Source: Gemmatimonas phototrophica (GTDB taxonomy: Bacteria; Gemmatimonadota; Gemmatimonadetes; Gemmatimonadales; Gemmatimonadaceae). Taken from it: a stretch of 5,394 nucleotides of DNA. The stretch covers positions 1 to 5,394 of the forward strand of contig CAMBRJ010000237.1 in NCBI GenBank assembly GCA_945870175.1, read 5' to 3'. A model generated the notes under the pieces. It was not told where the DNA came from, did not search any database, and saw only the letters and a program-made list of their open reading frames with translations. This document shows positions 1 to 5,394 of this stretch, in pieces; position 1 is the stretch's first letter; each line of letters starts with the position of its first letter. A program made the position numbers and the translations under genes.

Positions 1-859
1 CCTCGGCCGAATCGTGGAAGAGCACCACACGGATCGTGTCGCCGGGGAACTGCGTCTTGATGAGGTGCGTGAGCGCCAACGCCACCTTCTTGGCGGGCGT
101 GAAGCGGTCTTCGCCATACAAGATCATCGAGTGCGAACAGTCGAGCATCAGCACCGTGGCACAGCTGGAGCGATACTCCGACTGCCGCACCATGAGGTCG
201 CCGTAGTCGAGATCGATCGGCACGTCGAGATTGCCGTTGCGGGCGAGCGCATTGGCCAGCGTGGCCGGCACGTCGAGGTTGAGCGCATCGCCGAACTCAT
301 ACGGCTTGCTCCATGAGTCAGACTCGATGCCGGTGCTGAGCTGCGGCGTGTCATGGCTGCCGATGCTGGACTTGCCGAAGGAACCCATCAAGTGCCGCAG
401 CGTCTTGAAGCCCAGGAAGTCGGTGCCTTTGTCGGTGAGATTGAACTGCACGTCCTTGGCGGCGGCCTGCGCGATTGAGCCTTTGCCAGTCACCGGCTGG
501 TGGCCCGCCGGCACGGCACCCACCTGGTCGGTGGTCAGGAAGCCGTCCTGAATGAGCCGCTGCACCAGCCCGTCCAAGAGCTCGGCCAGCTTCTCCTCCG
601 ACACCTCGTCCCCCTCACCGCGGAGCGCTGAGAGCATCTCGGGCGTGATCTGCCCGCTCTCGATCAGCGCCCGCAGAATGGCGTCTTTGAGCGAGTCCAT
701 GGAGCGGTCGGCATCGCCCTGATCGGCTCCCCAGTGCCCTTGCTCGCCGCCGGCGAAGCCGGATTGGAGCAGGAAATCGGCGAGCTGGTCGAGCAAGGAC
801 TGCAGATCCACCGCGTCGGCCAGCTGTGGATTGAACTTGGTGTACGTGTGGAACCGCAT
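1..859 (-). CDS. VWA-domain protein, COG4867/CoxE-like, 3' end outside window
   Basis: Reading the minus strand from the ATG at 859-857 gives 286 residues with no stop before the window edge, so the C-terminus is missing. The start is supported by GGAGAG (complement of 866-871) six bases upstream. Residues 1-35 (MRFHTYTKF..., then an acidic/Leu-rich helix) and the Glu/Leu-rich helical stretch 52-107 form an N-terminal helical region. A conserved-looking block, KPYEFGDALNLDVPATLANAL, lies at about 185-205. The VWA domain begins at about 234 with the hydrophobic strand VLMLD and the MIDAS motif D240-x-S242-x-S244 (DCSHS). It continues through the helix with AKKVALALTHLI and the second strand TIRVVLFHDSAE. 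From memory this architecture matches the COG4867 group of cytosolic VWA proteins, often encoded with a MoxR/magnesium-chelatase-like AAA+ ATPase; that partner is not in view. No signal peptide or TM segment is seen. Role unknown; metal-dependent protein binding is inferred from the intact DxSxS. Confidence 0.88.
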   Translation of the reverse strand, partial: MRFHTYTKFNPQLADAVDLQSLLDQLADFLLQSGFAGGEQGHWGADQGDADRSMDSLKDAILRALIESGQITPEMLSALRGEGDEVSEEKLAELLDGLVQRLIQDGFLTTDQVGAVPAGHQPVTGKGSIAQAAAKDVQFNLTDKGTDFLGFKTLRHLMGSFGKSSIGSHDTPQLSTGIESDSWSKPYEFGDALNLDVPATLANALARNGNLDVPIDLDYGDLMVRQSEYRSSCATVLMLDCSHSMILYGEDRFTPAKKVALALTHLIKTQFPGDTIRVVLFHDSAE

Positions 860-865
860 CGACCG

Positions 866-871
866 CTCTCC
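866..871 (-). promoter_or_regulatory. Ribosome binding site of the VWA gene
   Basis: The complement reads GGAGAG, six bases before the ATG at 859. It fixes the start of the leftward gene and lies inside the 44-bp gap shared with the divergent MFS gene. Confidence 0.7.
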
Positions 872-903
872 GAGCTTGGGACGTCACTAGACTGTCTCTA
901 CGC

Positions 904-2169
904 ATGCCAACGGCCGCCCGTTCCTCAAACCCCTTCCGCGTCCTCACGCGTCACCGGAATTTCCGGATCTTCTGGACTGGCCAGACGATGTCGCAGGTTG
1001 GCTCGTGGATGCAGACGATGGCGGTGGGCTGGCTCTCCCTCCAGCTCTCCGACAGCGCTTTTGTAGTCGGACTGGTGGCGTCGGTCGGGGCCATCCCGAT
1101 CGTGCTCTTTTCCATGCACGCCGGCGCCTTCGTGGATCATGGCGACAAGATGCGCCTCGTGCGAGTGACGCAGGGCATCCTCTTGGCCCAGGCCGCCGTG
1201 CTCTGGCTGGTCACCATCACGGGCGTCGTGTCGATCCCGATTCTGCTGGGGCTCGCTTTTGTGCAGGGGCTCTGCAGCGCGGTGGAGATTCCCGCCCGCC
1301 AGAGCATGATCATCCAGCTGGTGGGGCGCGACGACCTGCAGCCGGCCATCGCCCTCAATTCCAGCGGCTTCAACCTGGCCCGTGTGATCGGCCCGGCCAT
1401 CGGCGGGCTGGTGATCGCCCGCTTCGGCATCGCCTGGTGCTTCGGACTCAACGCCTTGAGCTTCGTGGCGGTGCTCTGGGGGCTGCTGCGCATCAAGCTG
1501 CCGGTACCCGCCATGACGAACAGTGTACGGCTTAGCGTGACCGGTGTGCACGAGCTGCTGGAACGGAGCTCGGCGGGGGCGGCCGAGGGGCTGCGGCACC
1601 TGGCCAAGCCGGGGCCGGTGCGCGATCTGTTGGCGCTGGTCACGGTGGGGGCGGTGCTGGGCGGCCCGTTCCTCACGATTATGCCGGTGATCGCCCGCGA
1701 CCAGCTGGGCTTGGGTGCCGGCGGCTACGGCACGCTGCTGGCCACGGTGGGGGTGGGTGGCCTGCTGGGCGCCCTGCTGGTGGCCGGGCCGATTTCGCAC
1801 GCGGCCAACAAGGGACGGGTGTTGATGACGGCGGGGCTGGCCTTCCCCACGCTGCTGCTGGGCTTCGCCTACACAACCACCCTCGCGATGGCGTATGTGC
1901 TGCTGTTCGCGACGGGCCTGGCGATGATCACCTTCAATTCCCTCTCCAACGGCGTGCTGCAGCTGCTGGTGGAAGAGAAGTACCGCGGACGCCTGATGGC
2001 CTTCTACAGCCTTGTATTCGTGGGGCTGTCGCAGGCACTCGGCTCGTTCGCGATGGGCGCACTGGCTCGCGTAGTGACGGCGCCGCACGCCATCGCGATC
2101 TCGGCGGTCCTGCTCATGCTCGCGTCGCTGTACGCGCTCAAATTCTCAGATTTTTGGCGACGGGTGTAG
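904..2169 (+). CDS. MFS transporter, EntS/MFS_3-type putative exporter
   Basis: The 421-residue length is normal for the family. The N-terminus FRNFRIFW-like motif (RHRNFRIFWTGQTMSQVGSW, 17-36), the motif-A-like loop between TM2 and TM3 (GAFVDHGDKMR, 74-84) and the block with EIPARQ (129-133) followed by ALNSSGFNLARVIGPAIGG (150-168) are characteristic of the enterobactin-exporter-like MFS branch (PF05977). Hydrophobic segments are consistent with 12 TM helices: six up to about residue 197, a charged central cytoplasmic loop at about 203-240, then six more to about 412. Proton-driven efflux of a small molecule across the inner membrane is the family expectation; the substrate cannot be told. 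The ATG at 904 has no convincing Shine-Dalgarno sequence, and the next in-frame ATG (residue 29) falls inside the conserved TM1 region, so 904 is the best start. It is divergent from the VWA gene and followed 14 nt after its stop by a long inverted repeat. Confidence 0.93.
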   Translation: MPTAARSSNPFRVLTRHRNFRIFWTGQTMSQVGSWMQTMAVGWLSLQLSDSAFVVGLVASVGAIPIVLFSMHAGAFVDHGDKMRLVRVTQGILLAQAAVLWLVTITGVVSIPILLGLAFVQGLCSAVEIPARQSMIIQLVGRDDLQPAIALNSSGFNLARVIGPAIGGLVIARFGIAWCFGLNALSFVAVLWGLLRIKLPVPAMTNSVRLSVTGVHELLERSSAGAAEGLRHLAKPGPVRDLLALVTVGAVLGGPFLTIMPVIARDQLGLGAGGYGTLLATVGVGGLLGALLVAGPISHAANKGRVLMTAGLAFPTLLLGFAYTTTLAMAYVLLFATGLAMITFNSLSNGVLQLLVEEKYRGRLMAFYSLVFVGLSQALGSFAMGALARVVTAPHAIAISAVLLMLASLYALKFSDFWRRV

Positions 2170-2183
2170 TTAAGTGCTTTGGA

Positions 2184-2313
2184 GCAGTTCTTCGCGGTCA
2201 TCGCGGTCTTCGCGCCCTTCGCGTCAGGCTGTTTGCGGTTCGAACCGGCAGTTCGTGAACAGCAACAGCTCGACGCGAAGGGCGCGGAGTTCGCGACGGA
2301 CGCGGAGAACTGC
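2184..2313. repeat. Long imperfect inverted repeat with 9-nt internal periodicity
   Basis: The left arm 2184-2233 and the reverse complement of the right arm 2264-2313 are collinear over 50 nt without gaps. They match at about 41 of 50 positions by my hand alignment. The outermost eight bases (GCAGTTCT) and the inner block CGCGCCCTTCGCGTC are identical. The left arm is built of 9-nt units CGCGGTCAT / CGCGGTCTT / CGCGCCCTT / CGCGTC. The 30-nt loop contains the perfect palindrome CGGTTCGAACCG at 2236-2247. The element starts 14 nt after the MFS stop codon. It could fold as a strong RNA hairpin or DNA cruciform and may act in 3'-end formation, but no T-tract follows it, so a standard Rho-independent terminator is not claimed. 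Its appearance is that of a dispersed intergenic repeat of the REP/MITE kind, which is inference. The short open frames across it (repeating FAVIAVFAPFA-like residues) are artefacts of the 9-nt periodicity. Confidence 0.8.
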
Positions 2314-2423
2314 AACGGCTACTGCTTGGAATTGGAGAAGCGCTTCCGGTGGCGGACTCTGCGTACAGGGCGCTAACGTCTAGCAGCGTGTGGCCAGACG
2401 GCTGCATTTTCCCTTGAGGTGCC
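2314..2423. other. Leader region of the lipoprotein operon
   Basis: This is non-coding sequence between the inverted repeat and the first lipoprotein gene. It should hold the operon promoter, unless the operon reads through from the MFS gene, but I find no -35/-10 pair with acceptable spacing. TAACGT at 2374-2379 fits a loose TAnnnT -10 without a recognisable -35. A small hairpin GCTA-N5-TAGC lies at 2372-2384. No operator or riboswitch is recognised. Confidence 0.4.
2416..2420 (+). promoter_or_regulatory. Ribosome binding site of the IPT/TIG-like lipoprotein gene
   Basis: GAGGT lies three bases before the ATG at 2424. The spacing is tighter than usual, but this is the only purine-rich site near this start, and it supports the start that gives a good signal peptide. 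Confidence 0.5.
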
Positions 2424-2849
2424 ATGATTCGTCCCGCCCCTGGCCGTTGCTCTGTTGGCCGTCGTACGTGTTGGATGTTGCCGCTGCTGGTACTGTCGCT
2501 CGGGGCGGCCTGCCGTCGCGCGGCGCCGACGCCTGCCGCGCTCCCGGTTGCCGTACTCGAGGTGCGCCCGGAGCCCATTGTGGTGCGCGAGGGGCAGCCG
2601 ACCGACGTCACCATTCGCGGCACTGGCTTTGATGCCACCGCGAATACGGTCACGGTGGGTCCCGTCATCCTTACGGCCGTCAGATCAACCGGTGGCGGGA
2701 CGGTGATCGCGCTGTCGCTGCCGGATCGCGTGCCGAGTGGTGGGGGGGCAGCGCCCATGTTGTGGAGTCCGGGGCAGTATGCCCTCACGGTGTCGAACAC
2801 GCGGGGTAGCAGTGTGCCGGTGATGGTGACGATACAGGAGCCGCGATGA
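2424..2849 (+). CDS. Small lipoprotein with one IPT/TIG-like Ig fold
   Basis: The product is 141 residues. Residues 1-30 look like a lipoprotein signal: positively charged n-region (R3, R8, R13, R14), hydrophobic core LPLLVLSLGAA and C30. The lipobox is slightly off consensus because the Leu is at -4 and a Gly at -3 (L-G-A-A-C). A Pro/Ala linker follows. Residues about 43-138 read like a single IPT/TIG domain: PEPIVVREGQ, TIRGTGFDATANTVTVG, IALSLPDRVPSG, GQYALTVSNTRGSS and a final VMVTIQEP strand. Such domains are all-beta and act in extracellular binding or as spacers; no enzymatic residues are expected. It is the first gene of the 2424-5394 operon, and its TGA overlaps the next ATG (ATGA), implying translational coupling. 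A run of seven G at 2742-2748 lies in the loop coding SGGGAAP. The specific partner or ligand is unknown. Confidence 0.8.
   Translation: MIRPAPGRCSVGRRTCWMLPLLVLSLGAACRRAAPTPAALPVAVLEVRPEPIVVREGQPTDVTIRGTGFDATANTVTVGPVILTAVRSTGGGTVIALSLPDRVPSGGGAAPMLWSPGQYALTVSNTRGSSVPVMVTIQEPR
2836..2840 (+). promoter_or_regulatory. Ribosome binding site of the 651-residue lipoprotein gene
   Basis: AGGAG lies five bases before the ATG at 2846, inside the end of the preceding gene. It is the best Shine-Dalgarno sequence in the operon and confirms the overlapping start. Confidence 0.75.
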
Positions 2850-4801
2850 CGGCGATGGCGAGAGCGGCGGTGCGCGTGGCCATGGTGCTGCTGGCGGCAG
2901 CGTGCGGCGGTGGCGGTGACCCGGTCGTGCCGGATGTCGCGCCCACCGTCTCGGTGTCGGCCAACGGTGGCGTGGCGACCGTGGCGGCTGGCTCCACGCT
3001 GCCGCTGTTGGCGCGGGTAACCGACAAGCGGGCGCAGTTGGTGTCGTCGCCCTCGGTGGTGTGGAGCTCGAGCACGCCCACGGTGGCGGTGGTGTCGCCC
3101 GACGGTGTCGTGACGGCGACGACGGTGGGGCAGACCACGATCAGTGCGGCGTCGTTGGGCGCCACCGGCACGATCGCGGTCACCGTGACTGCCGGCGCGC
3201 CGGCCAAGCTGTTCGTTCGCACGCAGCCCACCGACGTCCCTTCGGGCACGGCGTTCACGGCGTCGCCAGTGGTCGAGGTGCGCGATGCCCTCGACAATCT
3301 CGTCACCGCGGCCAGTGTGCCGGTGAGTGTGAGCTTCGCGAGCGGCGTGGGCACGATCGGCGGCGCGACCACGGTCACGTCGGTGCAGGGGCTCGCCACC
3401 TTTTCGCCACTCACGCTGTCGGGACTGATCGGACCGCGTTCGCTGGCCTTCTCGGCCACCGGACTTCCCGCGGTGAACACCGTCACGTTCAACGTGAGCG
3501 CCGGACCAGCGGCCGTGCTGGCGTTCCGCCTACCGCCAGCGGGCGGCGGCCTGAATTCGGCGTTTACGACGCAGCCGGTGCTCAATGTGCTAGACAACGG
3601 CGGCAATCTGGCGACGAATGCTGCGCTCACGGTGACGGCCACGATTGCCTCTGGTGGTGGTACGCTCACGGGTGCGACCGCGCCGGCCACGAATGGCGTG
3701 GTCACGTTCACCAATCTTGGCGTCACGGGAGTGGGTGGCGTGCGATCGCTGCTCTTCTCGGTGTCAGGACTTCCGTCGCTGCCGCTGTCAATCACGCCGT
3801 GCGATGCGACGCGCTCGCCGCTGTTCGCGCTGTCTTCTCCGTCGCGCACGCTGGCGGGCTTCGCCCTGCGCAGCGCGGTGGTGGACACGATCGCAATCAC
3901 CGACATCAACGGCAGCTGCACGCCCGTGTCGAATCTCAATACGAGCGTGACGTATACCGGGGCCAGCGGGTGGCTGTCGGCCACGCGGCTCACGAACCCC
4001 GCTCGACTCGCGCTGCGCGCCGATCCGTCGGCGCTCAACACCAACAGGTATCTGGCCAACGTCTCGCTCACGTCGGGCAACGCGCCCACTATGAATTTGT
4101 CGGTCACCTTCAATGTGGCCTCGTCAATCTCGTTGCGGTACGGACTCGCCACCGAAAAGGTGAACGAGCTCGATGTGAACGGCACGCTGCAGCTCACGCC
4201 GGTGATCCTCAGCAGTGAAGGTGCGGTGATCACGGCGCCGATCACGTACGCAAGTCGGTCGCCATCGATCGCGACGGTCGCCGCCGATGGACGGATCACG
4301 GCGCGCGTGGGTGGACAGGCCTGGATCGTGGCGCAGACCGCGGTGAACGGCGGTGCGCTCGATTCGGTGTTCGTGAACGTCACGCGCACCACCGGCCCAG
4401 TGCTACGCGCCGACGTCGCGCGTTTCGATTACACGCGACTCACACCGTTCTCGGTCACGCTGTCACTCGACACGCGCGGGGCCACGGTCGGCGCGGCACA
4501 GTTCGTGTTCACCTGGCCCACCGAGCAGGCCACGCCGGCCATGCTCCGACTTACGACCACCGTGCCTGGCACCGTCGGTGGTCCGGTGATCATCACCGAC
4601 AACAGCTCCGGCACCACGCGCATCTCGATTGCCAGCGCGGCGGGAATGACGGGAGTGATCACCCTCGGTCGCTTCGATTTCATTCCCATGTTGACTGGCT
4701 CCAGTCAGTTCGTGCTTCGACACGTCGAGCTGCTCGACCTCAATCAGCAATCGCTCGTCGGCAACGCGACGGCGCTGCAATACCCGGTGGTGATCAAGTG
4801 A
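2846..4801 (+). CDS. Multi-domain Ig-like lipoprotein with cohesin-like C-terminus
   Basis: The product is 651 residues, with a signal peptide MTAMARAAVRVAMVLLAAAC and lipidated C20, followed by GGGGD, a flexible tether typical of lipoproteins. Domains in order, from sequence pattern: BIG2-like at about 33-115 (VTDKRAQLV, VVWSSSTPTVAVVSPDGVVTAT, VGQTTISA); two tandem homologous Ig-like units at 116-218 and 219-318 (each with PVxxVxDxxxNLxT, then FSxxGLP); a BACON-like Ig domain at about 319-425 (SGWLSATRLTNPARLALRADP, then NVSLTSGNAPTMNLSVTFNV); a second BIG2-like domain at about 428-514 (ITYASRSPSIATVAADGRITA); and a cohesin-like beta-sandwich at about 520-651 (FSVTLSLDTRGATVGAAQFVF, ISIASAAGMTGVITLGRFDF, VELLDLNQQSLVG). 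Only two Cys follow C20 (C319, C358), possibly a disulfide. This fits an outer-surface or periplasmic adhesin or scaffold; no catalytic motif is seen. The start overlaps the preceding stop by 4 nt (ATGA) and the stop overlaps the next GTG (GTGA). Confidence 0.85.
   Translation: MTAMARAAVRVAMVLLAAACGGGGDPVVPDVAPTVSVSANGGVATVAAGSTLPLLARVTDKRAQLVSSPSVVWSSSTPTVAVVSPDGVVTATTVGQTTISAASLGATGTIAVTVTAGAPAKLFVRTQPTDVPSGTAFTASPVVEVRDALDNLVTAASVPVSVSFASGVGTIGGATTVTSVQGLATFSPLTLSGLIGPRSLAFSATGLPAVNTVTFNVSAGPAAVLAFRLPPAGGGLNSAFTTQPVLNVLDNGGNLATNAALTVTATIASGGGTLTGATAPATNGVVTFTNLGVTGVGGVRSLLFSVSGLPSLPLSITPCDATRSPLFALSSPSRTLAGFALRSAVVDTIAITDINGSCTPVSNLNTSVTYTGASGWLSATRLTNPARLALRADPSALNTNRYLANVSLTSGNAPTMNLSVTFNVASSISLRYGLATEKVNELDVNGTLQLTPVILSSEGAVITAPITYASRSPSIATVAADGRITARVGGQAWIVAQTAVNGGALDSVFVNVTRTTGPVLRADVARFDYTRLTPFSVTLSLDTRGATVGAAQFVFTWPTEQATPAMLRLTTTVPGTVGGPVIITDNSSGTTRISIASAAGMTGVITLGRFDFIPMLTGSSQFVLRHVELLDLNQQSLVGNATALQYPVVIK
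3191..3799 (+). repeat. Tandem duplicated Ig-like domain within the 651-residue lipoprotein
   Basis: Residues 116-218 and 219-318 align along their whole length. Each starts with AGxxA and runs through a TxxPVxxVxDxxxNLxT strand pair, an SG-rich G-G-T turn, a VxTF strand, and a RSLxFSxxGLP strand before the final beta strand. Identity is moderate at protein level and not evident as a long DNA repeat, so the duplication is old. The units resemble filamin/invasin-type Ig repeats common in secreted bacterial proteins. Confidence 0.75.
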
Positions 4802-5325
4802 GACGCAATATGACCGCAGCGGTACGCGTGCTGGCCGCGCTCAGTGGCGCGCTGGTGACGTCGGCGTGCCGAGAGACGCTGGGTGATGGCGCGGTGAGCC
4901 CGCTGCCAAGTACGCAGCCTACCGCGCAGCTGGTGATTACGCCGGCGGCGGTTGGCGATAGTGTGATTACGGTCGACGTGCGCGTGAGCGGACTGCTTGG
5001 CGCCGACAACGCGGCCAGTATACAGGCGAAGCCGGTGAGTATGACCGCCGCCGTGGCGTACGACAGCACGCAGCTGCGCTACCTCGCCGATGCGAGCCCC
5101 AGCGACGGCGCACTGCGCGCCGTGCATGCGGCCCGCGGGCGAGTGATGATTGCGGCGGCGCACGCCACCGGGTTTACCAGTGACGTGTTCGCGCGCGTGC
5201 GGTTCGTGGCGCGTACGGCGAACGCCGCGTCAACATTGTCGCTGCAACTGAGTGAGCTGCACCTGTCGGATGCGACGGAGCTACGCGGTCGTACCACCGT
5301 GCTGCCCACGGCGGGGATCAAGTGA
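4798..5325 (+). CDS. Small lipoprotein consisting of one cohesin-like domain
   Basis: The product is 175 residues from the GTG at 4798, which overlaps the previous TGA as GTGA. An in-frame ATG at 4810 is the alternative and would give 171 residues. I prefer the GTG because it adds the basic MRRN n-region and repeats the overlap style of the operon; neither start has a strong Shine-Dalgarno sequence. The signal core VLAALSGALVTSA precedes C24. After a Ser/Pro linker (about 32-43), residues about 45-175 form an all-beta pattern like a cohesin domain: VITVDVRVSGL, VSMTAAVAYDSTQLRYL, GRVMIAAAHATGFTSDVFARVRF and LSLQLSELHLSDATELRG. It resembles the C-terminal domain of the preceding gene, down to the final IK. 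Cohesins bind dockerin modules in cellulosomes and also occur widely in non-cellulosomal surface proteins, so the ligand is open. The domain call is by pattern only and the family assignment is tentative. Confidence 0.75.
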   Translation: MRRNMTAAVRVLAALSGALVTSACRETLGDGAVSPLPSTQPTAQLVITPAAVGDSVITVDVRVSGLLGADNAASIQAKPVSMTAAVAYDSTQLRYLADASPSDGALRAVHAARGRVMIAAAHATGFTSDVFARVRFVARTANAASTLSLQLSELHLSDATELRGRTTVLPTAGIK

Positions 5326-5394
5326 GCGCGATACGGTTGTACTGGGGGCTGGCGCTGATGATGACCGCGCCGGCGGCGGTGCAGGCACAGGTGG
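5322..5394 (+). CDS. Secreted protein, N-terminal signal peptide only
   Basis: From the GTG at 5322, overlapping the preceding TGA as GTGA, the frame reads M-S-A-I-R-L-Y-W-G-L-A-L-M-M-T-A-P-A-A-V-Q-A-Q-V and runs off the window. This is a clear Sec signal peptide: one Arg, a hydrophobic core, and a predicted signal peptidase I site after AVQA. There is no cysteine at the cleavage point, so unlike the three upstream products it should be a soluble periplasmic, outer-membrane or secreted protein. The function cannot be judged. The overlap and export signal place it as the fourth gene of the operon. Confidence 0.65.
   Translation, partial: MSAIRLYWGLALMMTAPAAVQAQV

Noticed and set aside
14..551. 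Plus-strand open frames of 100 and 106 codons at the left end
   Set aside because: They lie opposite the VWA gene, whose minus-strand frame has the MIDAS motif and a good Shine-Dalgarno sequence; these are shadows.
615..947. Minus-strand 110-codon frame crossing the divergent gap
   Set aside because: It is in a different frame from the VWA gene and overlaps both real starts; the product is Arg-rich with no pattern.
925..2088. 387-codon open frame on the minus strand, opposite the MFS gene
   Set aside because: The translation is rich in His, Arg, Gln and Gly without hydrophobic or domain pattern, typical of the antisense frame of a membrane protein gene.
2184..2313. Rho-independent terminator for the MFS gene
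   Set aside because: The hairpin potential is strong, but the stem is long and imperfect with a 30-nt loop and no T-run follows it, so it was kept as a repeat only.
2174..2383. Two short overlapping plus-strand open frames (2174-2383 and 2179-2376) in the intergenic region
   Set aside because: Their coding pattern comes from the 9-nt periodic inverted repeat (FAVIAVFAPFA-like), with no ribosome binding site and no domain.
2785..4392. 535-codon open frame on the minus strand, opposite the multi-Ig lipoprotein gene
   Set aside because: It has low-complexity Ala/Val/Thr composition with no recognisable domain, no supported start, and lies fully opposite a gene with clear domains and a signal peptide. 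It is a GC-rich shadow frame.
4584..4598. Inverted repeat CGGTGAT-C-ATCACCG
   Set aside because: It is within coding sequence, where GTGATC/GATCAC words are frequent across the gene; probably codon-driven.
4692..4707. Perfect 7-bp inverted repeat TGACTGG-CT-CCAGTCA
   Set aside because: It lies inside the coding region of the cohesin-like domain and is compatible with chance; nothing around it suggests an operator.

Overview
The window is GC-rich, densely coded bacterial DNA, most likely chromosomal and from a soil- or sediment-type bacterium. The codon usage is G/C-ending. The many exported Ig-like lipoproteins, the VWA protein type and the (L)AAxC-type lipoboxes would fit Gemmatimonadota. 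That assignment is an impression, not a proof. I see no mobile element, CRISPR array, rRNA or tRNA.

Layout. (1) 1-859, minus strand: the N-terminal 286 residues of a cytosolic VWA-domain protein of the COG4867/CoxE-like type, cut by the left edge inside its VWA domain. (2) 904-2169, plus strand: a complete 12-TM MFS exporter of the EntS/MFS_3 type, divergent from the VWA gene with only 44 bp between the two start codons. (3) 2170-2423: an intergenic region dominated by a long imperfect inverted repeat (2184-2233 pairing with 2264-2313) whose arms carry a 9-nt periodicity. (4) 2424-5394, plus strand: four genes for exported proteins, each overlapping the next by exactly 4 nt (ATGA, GTGA, GTGA). 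These are a small IPT/TIG-like lipoprotein, a 651-residue multi-Ig lipoprotein with a cohesin-like C-terminus, a 175-residue lipoprotein that is itself a cohesin-like domain, and the signal peptide of a fourth secreted protein cut by the right edge.

The most interesting part is the tail-to-head packed operon of surface or periplasmic lipoproteins. Its gene products are built from several different Ig-like folds (TIG, BIG2, a duplicated filamin/invasin-like unit, BACON-like, BIG2, cohesin-like). The cohesin-like domains of genes 2 and 3 look like paralogues and even share the sequence of their 3' ends. The arrangement suggests a co-translated cell-surface assembly or adhesion module, but no function is established. 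The VWA and MFS genes appear to be ordinary neighbours with no visible functional link to it.
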